Assembly: GCA_035293245.1 (NCBI GenBank)
Contig: DATDOO010000303.1
Span: 1 to 6,118, forward strand
DNA length: 6,118 nucleotides
Origin: DATDOO01 sp035293245
GTDB lineage: Bacteria > Pseudomonadota > Gammaproteobacteria > Methylococcales > Methylococcaceae
Direction: 5' to 3'
The position numbers and the translations under genes are program-made. Positions 1 to 5,318 of the stretch are shown piece by piece. The notes beneath the pieces were generated by a model. It was not told the origin of the DNA and made no database searches. It saw only the letters and a program-made list of their open reading frames with translations. Position 1 is the first letter of the stretch, and every line of letters starts with the position of its first letter.

Positions 1-965
1 CGCACGCCGCCGCGATGCCGCGCGCGCGGGCCGTGCAGCGCCTCGGCCAGTTCGGCGACGCCGACGGTGGCGGTGCCCAGTTTGCCCACCACCACCCCGG
101 CGGCGACGTTGGCGAGCTGAGTCGCCTCCGGCCACGGACAGCCCGCCGCCAGTGACGCGGCGAGCGTGGAAATCACCGTGTCGCCGGCACCGGTCACGTC
201 GAACACCTCGCGGGCGTGGGTCGGCAGGTGCAGGGGCGCGGCGTCGCGGTGCAACAGGGTCATGCCCCGCTCACCGCGGGTGATGAGCAGGGCTTCCAGG
301 CGCAGCCCTGCCAGCAGGTTCAGGCCGCGTTCGGCCAGTTGCTCGTCGTCCTCGCAGCGGCCGACGACCGCCTCGAATTCGCCTTGGTTGGGGGTGATGG
401 CGGTGGCGTCGCGGTAGCGGCTGAAGTCGCTGCCCTTGGGATCGACCAGCACCGGCTTGCCGGCCCGCCGCGCCAGGCGGATCATCTCCGCTGCCTCGCG
501 CAACGTACCCTTGCCGTAGTCGGAAAGGACGACCACATCGCTCTCTTCCAGTGCCTGGGCAAAGCGGCTCAGGAAATAGTCGGCGGGCGTCCGGTGGAAG
601 CCGTCCTCGAAATCCAGCCGGATCAGTTGCTGATGGCGGCTGACGACGCGCAACTTGGTAATGGTGCGCGCTCCGGGAGGCTGTTCCAGCAGGCAACTCA
701 CTCCGGCCTCCCCCAGCAATTCCTCCAGCGCCTCACCGGCCTCGTCGGCGCCACGGTAGCCCAGCAGGGCAGCGGCAGCGCCCAGGGCCGCGACGTTGAG
801 CGCCACGTTGCCCGCACCGCCCACGCGCTCTTCCGCCTCGTCGATGTGCACGACCGGGACCGGCGCTTCGGGGGAAATGCGCGAAGTCGCGCCGTGCCAA
901 TAGCGGTCGAGCATGATGTCGCCCGCCACCAGGACGCGGGCGGTGTGGAACGGGGGGATTTGCAT
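1..965 (-). CDS. rfaE1: D-glycero-beta-D-manno-heptose-7-phosphate kinase (RfaE1/HldE kinase domain), partial at left edge
   Basis: This cytoplasmic PfkB/ribokinase-family sugar kinase phosphorylates D-glycero-D-manno-heptose 7-phosphate at C1 to make the 1,7-bisphosphate, a step in ADP-L-glycero-D-manno-heptose synthesis for the LPS inner core. Reading leftward from the ATG at 965-963 gives 321 residues with no stop before the window ends. Visible motifs are the N-terminal VLVAGDIMLDRYWHG (11-25), the glycine-rich RVGGAGNVALN (47-57) typical of PfkB signature 1, DPKGSDFSRY (175-184), TPNQGEFE (191-198), and DVTGAGDTV (256-264) with the expected catalytic Asp262. KLGTATV (295-301) resembles the end of the E. 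coli HldE kinase domain (about 318 residues). The 3' end lies outside the window, so a free-standing RfaE1 (common in betaproteobacteria) and a bifunctional HldE cannot be told apart. No good Shine-Dalgarno precedes the ATG. The gene is transcribed divergently from arsC. The family call is very secure. Confidence 0.95.
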   Translation of the reverse strand, partial: MQIPPFHTARVLVAGDIMLDRYWHGATSRISPEAPVPVVHIDEAEERVGGAGNVALNVAALGAAAALLGYRGADEAGEALEELLGEAGVSCLLEQPPGARTITKLRVVSRHQQLIRLDFEDGFHRTPADYFLSRFAQALEESDVVVLSDYGKGTLREAAEMIRLARRAGKPVLVDPKGSDFSRYRDATAITPNQGEFEAVVGRCEDDEQLAERGLNLLAGLRLEALLITRGERGMTLLHRDAAPLHLPTHAREVFDVTGAGDTVISTLAASLAAGCPWPEATQLANVAAGVVVGKLGTATVGVAELAEALHGPRARHRGGV

Positions 966-1040
966 GGGCTAACAAAGGCGGTGGAATCGCAAGATAATAT
1001 CACGCTGAAATTTCGCTCTTGACCCTCCCGGAACTTCTTC
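966..1040. promoter_or_regulatory. Divergent intergenic region, probable back-to-back promoters for rfaE1 and the arsC block
   Basis: This is the only gap between two divergently transcribed genes, so both transcripts probably start in or near it. It contains the most AT-rich stretch nearby, at 993-1000 (GATAATAT). That stretch gives -10-like hexamers on both strands: TAATAT at 995-1000 on plus and TATTAT at 999-994 on minus. No convincing -35 partner sits 16-18 bp away on either strand. The minus-strand candidate is TCAAGA at 1022-1017. TTGACC at 1019-1024 on plus is too close to the arsC ATG to serve that gene. A modest GGA at 1030-1032 is the only ribosome-binding element before arsC. The promoter role is inferred from gene layout, and the exact boxes are uncertain. 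Confidence 0.4.
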
Positions 1041-1388
1041 ATGACCGTCACGATTTACCACAATCCGCGCTGCAGCAAGTCGCGGCAGACCCTGCAACTG
1101 CTCCAGGAACGCGGCGTCGAAGCGCGCGTGATCGAATACCTGAAAACCCCGCCGAGCGCGGCGGAACTGGACTCTATCCTGAAGCTGCTCGCTCTGGAGC
1201 CGCGCCGGTTGATGCGCCGCCAGGAGGCGCCATACAAGGAACTCGGGCTGGACGATCCAGCCCTGAGCCGCGAGCAACTCATCGCCGCCATGGTGGAAAA
1301 CCCCGTGCTGATCGAGCGCCCGGTGGTGCTGGCCGACGGCCGGGCGGCGCTGGGGCGGCCGCCGGAAAATGTCCTGGCTATCCTCTGA
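1041..1388 (+). CDS. arsC: ArsC-family (YfgD-like) thioredoxin-fold reductase, putative arsenate reductase
   Basis: A 115-residue cytoplasmic protein of the ArsC/Spx thioredoxin-fold family. The N-terminus reads IYHNPRCSKSR (5-15), placing the predicted catalytic cysteine at Cys11. This matches the glutaredoxin-dependent ArsC active-site loop, where the Cys attacks arsenate. RRLMRRQ (55-61), ENPVLIERPVV (86-96, Arg93) and GRPPENV (105-111, Arg106) match the three arginine regions that bind the oxyanion in plasmid R773 ArsC. The length and the HNPRCSKSR variant fit E. coli YfgD (about 119 residues) better than R773 ArsC (141 residues), because the C-terminal extension is missing. True arsenate reductase activity is therefore not assured, and no arsB, acr3 or arsR lies beside it. 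It heads the rightward block, with wrbA starting 21 bp after its TGA. Family membership is secure and the physiological substrate is not. Confidence 0.9.
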   Translation: MTVTIYHNPRCSKSRQTLQLLQERGVEARVIEYLKTPPSAAELDSILKLLALEPRRLMRRQEAPYKELGLDDPALSREQLIAAMVENPVLIERPVVLADGRAALGRPPENVLAIL

Positions 1389-1409
1389 CTTTTCATAATT
1401 CTTCATTCG

Positions 1410-2003
1410 ATGACTGAAATTCTTGTTCTGTACTACAGCCGCAACGGCAGCACCGCGGAAATGGCCAACCTGATCGCCCATGGCGTCGAGGAAGCCGGCG
1501 CCGTCGCCAAGGTGCGCACCGTTCCGGAAATCTCTCCGGTTTGCCAGGCGGTGGCCGACGACATTCCCGCCGATGGCCCGCCTTACGCCACGCAGGAAGA
1601 CCTGCGTTCGTGCGACGGACTGGCGCTGGGCAGTCCCACCCATTTCGGCAACATGGCCGCGCCGCTCAAGCATTTCATCGACAGCAGCAGTTCGGTGTGG
1701 TTTTCCGGCGGACTCACCGGCAAGCCCGGCGGGGTGTTCACCGCCACCGGATCCATGCACGGCGGGCAGGAATCGACTTTGTTGTCCATGATGATTCCCT
1801 TGTTGCATCACGGTATGGTGCTGGTGGGCATTCCCAGCCAGGAAACCGCGCTGCAATCCACCCGCGGCGGCGGCACGCCTTACGGCCCGAGCCGCCTCTC
1901 CGTCAGCGGGGAGGCGCTGAGCGCCGATGAAAAATCCTTGTGCCGCGCATTCGGCAGGCGGCTGGCGACGGTCGCTGCGGCCCTGAAGTCTGCAAGGGCC
2001 TGA
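1410..2003 (+). CDS. wrbA: WrbA-family flavodoxin-like NAD(P)H:quinone oxidoreductase
   Basis: A 197-residue flavodoxin-fold protein, the usual WrbA length. WrbA proteins are cytoplasmic FMN-binding tetramers that reduce quinones by two electrons, avoiding semiquinone radicals. Visible features are the FMN phosphate-binding loop YYSRNGST (8-15), the isoalloxazine-contact segment GSPTHFGNM (74-82), TATGSMHGGQE (111-121), HHGM (133-136) and the RGGGTPYGP loop (152-160). These are the family hallmarks in the expected order. From memory, E. coli WrbA has Arg where this protein has His78 (TRFGNM there, THFGNM here). No clear Shine-Dalgarno precedes the ATG, and translation may depend on readthrough from arsC 21 bp upstream. 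The gene ends 22 bp before hda. An arsC-wrbA pair near hda also fits what I recall of Pseudomonas genomes. The product call is secure. Confidence 0.94.
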   Translation: MTEILVLYYSRNGSTAEMANLIAHGVEEAGAVAKVRTVPEISPVCQAVADDIPADGPPYATQEDLRSCDGLALGSPTHFGNMAAPLKHFIDSSSSVWFSGGLTGKPGGVFTATGSMHGGQESTLLSMMIPLLHHGMVLVGIPSQETALQSTRGGGTPYGPSRLSVSGEALSADEKSLCRAFGRRLATVAAALKSARA

Positions 2004-2014
2004 GCGCCTTTTTT
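1994..2014 (+). terminator. Weak hairpin plus T-run at the wrbA/hda junction (attenuator-like)
   Basis: The arms at 1994-1999 (AAGGGC) and 2006-2011 (GCCTTT) pair over six positions, including one G-U, around a 6-nt loop. The T-run spans 2009-2014. An alternative stem pairs 1979-1984 (GGCCCT) with 1995-2000 (AGGGCC) and would exclude the first. The element overlaps the wrbA stop codon and sits just before the hda ATG at 2026. The short stem and few free T residues suggest partial termination or pausing at most. Confidence 0.28.
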
Positions 2015-2025
2015 CCGGACACGGC

Positions 2026-2724
2026 ATGAGCGGGCAGATTCCCCTGGAATTGCGTCTCGACGCGCGCCTGGATTTTTCCGGCTTTTATCCGGGAGGGAAC
2101 GGCGAAACCGTCGCCGCGCTGATGCGCTGCGCCGAAGGCGGGGGGGACGCGTTCCTGTTTTTGTGGGGCCCGCAAGGCCACGGCAAGACGCACCTGTTGC
2201 ATGCCGCGGGCGGGCGGGCGGGCGAGTATGGCCGGACGGCCGTTTGCCTGCCGCTCGGGGACTTTGCGCGCCTCGATCCCGCGATGCTGGACGGGATCGA
2301 GGCGTACGACCTAGTCTGCCTGGACGACGTGGATGCCATCGCCGGCGATGTTGCCTGGGAGGAAGCCCTGCTGCACGGCTTCAACCGTTTGCGGCAGATG
2401 GAGCGGCAGTTGATCGTGGCGTCCTCGGTGTCCCCGAATCAACTGCCGATCGCGCTTCCCGATTTGCGCAGCCGGCTGGCCTGGGGAATGGCGTTGCGTC
2501 TGCAAGCGTTGGACGATGCGGGTAAATTGGCCGTGCTGACCGGTCGCGCCCGGCACCTGGGCCTGGAGCTTCCCGTCGCCGTGGGCCAGTACCTGCTCGC
2601 GCGCTGTCCGCGCGACTTGCCCACCCTGTGGGCGCTGCTCGACCGGCTGGACCAGAGCAGCCTGGCGGCGCGACGCCCGCTCACCATTCCTTTCGTCAAG
2701 ACCCTCCTGGGAGATAAGGCATGA
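2026..2724 (+). CDS. hda: Hda, DnaA-homologous AAA+ regulator of replication initiation (RIDA)
   Basis: A 232-residue, single-AAA+-domain DnaA homologue. Hda bound to the DNA-loaded beta clamp stimulates hydrolysis of DnaA-ATP and so prevents re-initiation. The N-terminus carries QIPLEL (4-9), matching the clamp-binding pattern Q-L-S/P-L-P-L seen in Hda. GPQGHGKT (48-55) is an intact Walker A, LVCLDDVD (96-103) is Walker B, LIVASSV (129-135) is the sensor 1 region, and LPDLRSRLAWG (144-154) contains the arginine-finger box, with Arg150 aligning to the E. coli finger. CPRDLPTLWALLDRLD (194-209) and LTIPFVK (219-225) match the Hda C-terminus. The DnaA DNA-binding domain IV is absent, which separates it from DnaA. 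A weak GGA lies 6 nt before the ATG. The stop overlaps the panE start (ATGA). The call is very secure. Confidence 0.96.
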   Translation: MSGQIPLELRLDARLDFSGFYPGGNGETVAALMRCAEGGGDAFLFLWGPQGHGKTHLLHAAGGRAGEYGRTAVCLPLGDFARLDPAMLDGIEAYDLVCLDDVDAIAGDVAWEEALLHGFNRLRQMERQLIVASSVSPNQLPIALPDLRSRLAWGMALRLQALDDAGKLAVLTGRARHLGLELPVAVGQYLLARCPRDLPTLWALLDRLDQSSLAARRPLTIPFVKTLLGDKA

Positions 2725-3647
2725 ACGTACTGGTCATCGGCACGGGGGCGGTGGGGAGCTTCTACGGGGCGCAACTGGCGCGGCAAGGCGCGGAAGTTTC
2801 GGTGGTGGCCCGTTCCGATTACGACGACGTCCATCGGCACGGCATCCGGATACAGAGTCCGCTGGGGGATTACCATTTCGTCCCCAAGCACGTGGTGCGC
2901 GACGCCGCCGAACTCCGGGAAAAGCCGGATTACGTGTTGTTGTGCGTCAAGGTGGTCGAGCACGCCGACCGGGTGGGACTGCTGCGCGGCGCGCTCGGTC
3001 CGCAAACCGCCATTGTGCTGGTGTGCAACGGCATCGACATCGAGGCAGAGATTGCGCAAGCCTTTCCGGACAATGAGTTGATCAGCGGCCTCGCTTTCAT
3101 CTGCGTCACCCGCACGGCGCCCGGCCACATCTGGCACCAGGCTTACGGGCGCATGGCGCTGGGCGGATACCCGCGCGGCTTGCCGGAGAAAGCCCGCCGC
3201 TTGGCCGCCGCCTTCGAGCAGGCCGGGATCAGTTGCGTGGCGACGGAAGACATCGCCACCGCCCGCTGGCAGAAATGCGTGTGGAATGCGCCGTTCAATC
3301 CGCTGTCGGTGCTGTCCGGCGGATTGAGCACCAATGACATCCTGACGACCCAGGAACCGTTCGTGCGCGCCATCATGGGCGAGGTTTGCGAAATCGCCGC
3401 GGCGCTCGGACACCCGCTGCCGGAGGACATCGTGGAAAAGAACATCGTCAGCACCCGCAAGATGCCGCCTTACAAGACCAGCATGCTGCTGGATTTCGAG
3501 GCCGGCAGGCCGATGGAGACCGAGGCGATACTCGGCAATGCGGTGCGCGCCGGCCAGCGCGTCGGCGTGCCGATTCCCCATCTGGAATCGGTGTATGCGC
3601 TGATGAAACTGCGCGAATTGCAGCGGGATCGGCTCGTTGCGGAATAA
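2721..3647 (+). CDS. panE: 2-dehydropantoate 2-reductase (ApbA/PanE family)
   Basis: A 308-residue NADPH-dependent reductase family that converts ketopantoate to pantoate in pantothenate and CoA synthesis, in the cytoplasm. The N-terminal Rossmann motif is GTGAVGSFYG (7-16). VCNGID (101-106) holds the substrate-region Asn103. WQKCVWNAPFNPLSVL (183-198) holds the predicted catalytic Lys185 with Asn189 and Asn193. SMLLDFEAGRPMETEAILG (254-272) is the conserved C-terminal block, with Glu266 in the expected acidic position. Length matches the family. The ATG overlaps the hda stop by 4 bp, and GGGAG at 2709-2713 is a plausible ribosome-binding site inside hda, so translational coupling is likely. 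ApbA/PanE paralogues acting on other 2-keto acids exist, and no panB or panC is visible here, so ketopantoate specificity is inferred from motifs alone. Confidence 0.9.
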   Translation: MNVLVIGTGAVGSFYGAQLARQGAEVSVVARSDYDDVHRHGIRIQSPLGDYHFVPKHVVRDAAELREKPDYVLLCVKVVEHADRVGLLRGALGPQTAIVLVCNGIDIEAEIAQAFPDNELISGLAFICVTRTAPGHIWHQAYGRMALGGYPRGLPEKARRLAAAFEQAGISCVATEDIATARWQKCVWNAPFNPLSVLSGGLSTNDILTTQEPFVRAIMGEVCEIAAALGHPLPEDIVEKNIVSTRKMPPYKTSMLLDFEAGRPMETEAILGNAVRAGQRVGVPIPHLESVYALMKLRELQRDRLVAE

Positions 3648-3650
3648 CCC

Positions 3651-3655
3651 GGAGG
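3651..3655 (+). promoter_or_regulatory. Strong Shine-Dalgarno (GGAGG) fixing a GTG start
   Basis: GGAGG lies 6 nt before the GTG at 3662-3664 and 3 nt after the panE stop. It is the best ribosome-binding site in the block and places the start of the next gene there. The same frame stays open upstream into panE (to about 3386) and contains other starts, but those would overlap panE by more than 250 bp and lack such a site. Confidence 0.75.
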
Positions 3656-3661
3656 AACATC

Positions 3662-3955
3662 GTGAGCAAGATCGGCCAGCGGCAGAAACAGAATGTCCGC
3701 CTCAAGGAAATCCGGGACACCCGTCACCGGCAGGAGCAGGAATGGCTGCTCCACGAGCAAAGGGAAACGCGCCTCGAACGCTGGCGCATGATCCTGATTT
3801 TCGTCTGGATCCTGTTGTGTTTCATCGGCGCGTACTTCATCGGCAACGAGAATGCCGTCCTGGTCTGGGCGGGGCTCAGCGGTTTCGGCATGATTGCGGC
3901 GTATTATCTGTACGGGCTGTGGCTGGAACGGAAGGCGGGCAAAGGGAGCCGTTGA
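3662..3955 (+). CDS. Small two-helix membrane protein of unknown function
   Basis: From the GTG this encodes 97 residues that I do not recognise as any named family. Residues 2-43 are highly charged, rich in Arg, Lys, Glu and Gln, and probably helical or coiled-coil. Two hydrophobic stretches follow at about 43-60 (ILIFVWILLCFIGAYFI) and 65-86 (AVLVWAGLSGFGMIAAYYLY), joined by a tiny GNEN turn, so the protein forms a transmembrane hairpin. The tail is basic (LERKAGKGSR). Positive charge at both ends predicts both termini in the cytoplasm. It lies 14 bp after panE with a strong ribosome-binding site and is followed by a weak hairpin, so it is probably the last gene of the arsC-to-panE block. 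Its partner may be another protein bound by the charged helix, but nothing here shows which. That it is a real gene is well supported; its function is open. Confidence 0.75.
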   Translation: MSKIGQRQKQNVRLKEIRDTRHRQEQEWLLHEQRETRLERWRMILIFVWILLCFIGAYFIGNENAVLVWAGLSGFGMIAAYYLYGLWLERKAGKGSR

Positions 3956-4096
3956 CGCGGGCGGCGCGATCCGCGCTTTGAACCGGGCCGTAAATGCAAT
4001 AAGCTGAGTGGCATTATTCCATGCATGGGCAAAGGGATTTGAGCCGGCAGGGGTGATTCGTTCCAACTCGAGTTCCGCCCAGGCGGGGAAATAACA
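3956..4096 (+). promoter_or_regulatory. Leader of the mcp-hemerythrin pair, probable promoter region
   Basis: These 141 bp separate the membrane-protein gene from mcp and hold the local AT-rich stretch (3991-4020). The best sigma-70-like pair I see is TTGAAC (3978-3983) with TAAGCT (4000-4005) at 16-bp spacing, which is poor at the -10. Two perfect 10-bp palindromes lie downstream: CCATGCATGG (4019-4028) and AACTCGAGTT (4065-4074). A small hairpin CCGCC/GGCGG (4075-4079 with 4082-4086) overlaps the start of the purine-rich ribosome-binding stretch GGGGAA (4085-4090) before the mcp ATG. A promoter here is likely from layout, but the exact boxes and any operator role are speculative. Confidence 0.35.
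3964..3979 (+). terminator. Short GC hairpin with TTT after the small membrane-protein gene
   Basis: GCGCG (3964-3968) and CGCGC (3972-3976) form a 5-bp perfect GC stem with a 3-nt loop, followed by TTT, 8 nt after the upstream stop codon. The location is right for a terminator of the arsC-to-membrane-protein block. The stem is short and the T-run minimal, so it is at best a weak intrinsic terminator. Its T-run overlaps the candidate -35 of mcp. Confidence 0.3.
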
Positions 4097-5299
4097 ATGA
4101 AAAAGACGCTCGCGATCCGAACCAGACTTATTCTTTTGTTCGCCGTCGCCTTCCTGTCCCTTGCAGTCTGCACCGGACTCGGCCTGCTGGCGATGGCGGG
4201 CGATTCTTCCTGGCTCGCGGGCATTCCCTGGGCGGGGGCGGGTTTTCTCTTCGCGCTGTGCGGCGCGGCTTATTTTCTGGCCGACGGGATCCGGGAGACA
4301 TTCGGCGGCGATCCCGAATACGTCGCCGAGATCGTCCATCGCCTTGCCGACGGCGAACTCAGCACGCCCGTGAACCTGAGCCAGGGCGCCGACGCCAGTG
4401 TCCTGAACTCCCTGGCTCGCATGCAGGAAAAACTGCGCGGGATCATCCTGCAGATCGAACGTAACGCCCAGGACGTTTCCGCGAGCGTGCAGCAGATGTC
4501 GGCGCAGTCCAACGAAATCAGCTTCGCCTCGCAGATGCAGGCCGGCTCCACCGCCCAGACCACCGAGACGATTACCGAAATTACCCACGGCATCAACGAA
4601 ATCGCCAATCTGGTCAACGAGACCGAGCACCACTCCAACGCCGTCGCCGATCTTTCCGTGCAGGGCGAAAGCATGGTTTCCGACACCATGCAAGGCATGA
4701 ACTCCATCAAGGACACCATCCGCAATACCGCTACCCAGATTCTGCAGCTCAAGGAGCGTTCCGGCGAGGTGAGCGGCATCATCCAACTGATCAAGGGCAT
4801 CGCCGAGCAGACCAACCTGCTGGCGCTCAATGCCGCCATCGAGGCGGCGCGCGCCGGCGAGCAGGGGCGGGGATTCGCCGTGGTGGCCGAGGAAGTGCGC
4901 AGGCTGGCTGAGCGCACCGCCACCGCCACTTCGGAAATTTCCACCATGATCCAGTCCATCCAGCACGAAACCAATCACGCCGTGGACGTGATGGAAACCG
5001 TTGCGCCCCTGCTCGACGCGGGGGTGGGAAAGTCCGTGCAGGCGGCGGAGTATCTGCACCAGATCAAGGACCGCGCCGCGCTGACCCTGGAAAAGATTCA
5101 GCGTTTGGCCCAGCTCACCGACGAGCAGGTGGGACGGGCGCGGAACATTGTCGAGAATGTCGAGCAAATCACGGAGATGTTGAAAATGACCGACGGGGCG
5201 GTGGAATCCGCCACCCAAACGTCGGTCACGTTGGAAAGGTCCGCCGCCAACCTTGATCAGGCGGTGAAAATGTTTAATCTAAACGGCGTTCCTAAATAA
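4097..5299 (+). CDS. Methyl-accepting chemotaxis protein with minimal periplasmic region
   Basis: A 400-residue chemoreceptor that would sit in the inner membrane and control CheA through CheW. After the basic N-terminus MKKTLAIRTR come two transmembrane segments (about 11-34 and 43-63) joined by a loop of only about 8 residues, so there is no periplasmic ligand domain. A HAMP-like segment of the FGGDPEYVAEIV type follows (about 64-118), including LADGELS (83-89). Residues about 119-400 form the coiled-coil signalling domain. The conserved hairpin tip includes EQTNLLALNAAIEAARAG (237-254) and GRGFAVVAEEVRRLAERT (257-274). The C-terminus (NGVPK) lacks an NWETF-type CheR/CheB tether. The only cysteines, Cys25 and Cys55, lie one in each transmembrane segment. 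GGGGAA before the ATG is a modest ribosome-binding site. The gene ends in tandem TAA stops, 19 bp before a bacteriohemerythrin gene, which suggests a shared transcript and possibly a shared sensory role. The MCP call is certain; the stimulus is unknown. Confidence 0.96.
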   Translation: MKKTLAIRTRLILLFAVAFLSLAVCTGLGLLAMAGDSSWLAGIPWAGAGFLFALCGAAYFLADGIRETFGGDPEYVAEIVHRLADGELSTPVNLSQGADASVLNSLARMQEKLRGIILQIERNAQDVSASVQQMSAQSNEISFASQMQAGSTAQTTETITEITHGINEIANLVNETEHHSNAVADLSVQGESMVSDTMQGMNSIKDTIRNTATQILQLKERSGEVSGIIQLIKGIAEQTNLLALNAAIEAARAGEQGRGFAVVAEEVRRLAERTATATSEISTMIQSIQHETNHAVDVMETVAPLLDAGVGKSVQAAEYLHQIKDRAALTLEKIQRLAQLTDEQVGRARNIVENVEQITEMLKMTDGAVESATQTSVTLERSAANLDQAVKMFNLNGVPK

Positions 5300-5304
5300 T
5301 AAAT

Positions 5305-5310
5305 AAGGAG
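5305..5310 (+). promoter_or_regulatory. Shine-Dalgarno AAGGAG fixing the hemerythrin start
   Basis: AAGGAG ends 8 nt before the ATG at 5319 and so selects that start. An in-frame GTG at 5310 overlaps this site and would add only three residues that hemerythrins lack. The strong site right after mcp suggests the hemerythrin is made in greater amount than the receptor. Confidence 0.7.
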
Positions 5311-5318
5311 TGTTCATC

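Noticed and set aside
216..1022. Plus-strand open frame of 268 codons opposite rfaE1
   Set aside because: The minus-strand reading gives an unmistakable PfkB-family kinase including GAGD; the plus frame is its shadow.
969..2027. Minus-strand open frame of 352 codons opposite arsC and wrbA
   Set aside because: Its composition is that of a GC-rich shadow; both plus-strand genes have intact catalytic or cofactor motifs.
2439..3581. Minus-strand open frame of 380 codons opposite hda and panE
   Set aside because: It is an antisense shadow of two well-supported genes and shows no domain or ribosome-binding site.
3386..3661. Upstream extension of the small membrane-protein frame into panE
   Set aside because: It would overlap panE by more than 250 bp, while a strong GGAGG sits 6 nt before the GTG at 3662.
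3987..3994. GCCGTAAA resembling the flagellar sigma-28 -10 element (GCCGATAA) upstream of mcp
   Set aside because: There is no TAAA-type -35 at the required distance, so it is probably chance.
4009..4025. Sigma-54-like element (TGG...TGCA) upstream of mcp
   Set aside because: The GG-to-GC distance is one base longer than the strict sigma-54 spacing, and the flanking bases match poorly.
3470..5218. Long minus-strand open frame (582 codons) antisense to panE's end, the membrane protein and most of mcp
   Set aside because: It lies opposite genes with clear family motifs, has low-complexity His/Gly/Leu-rich composition typical of GC-rich antisense frames, and has no recognisable domain.
5310..5318. 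Alternative GTG start for the hemerythrin
   Set aside because: It overlaps the AAGGAG site and adds three residues not typical of the family; the ATG at 5319 has ideal spacing.
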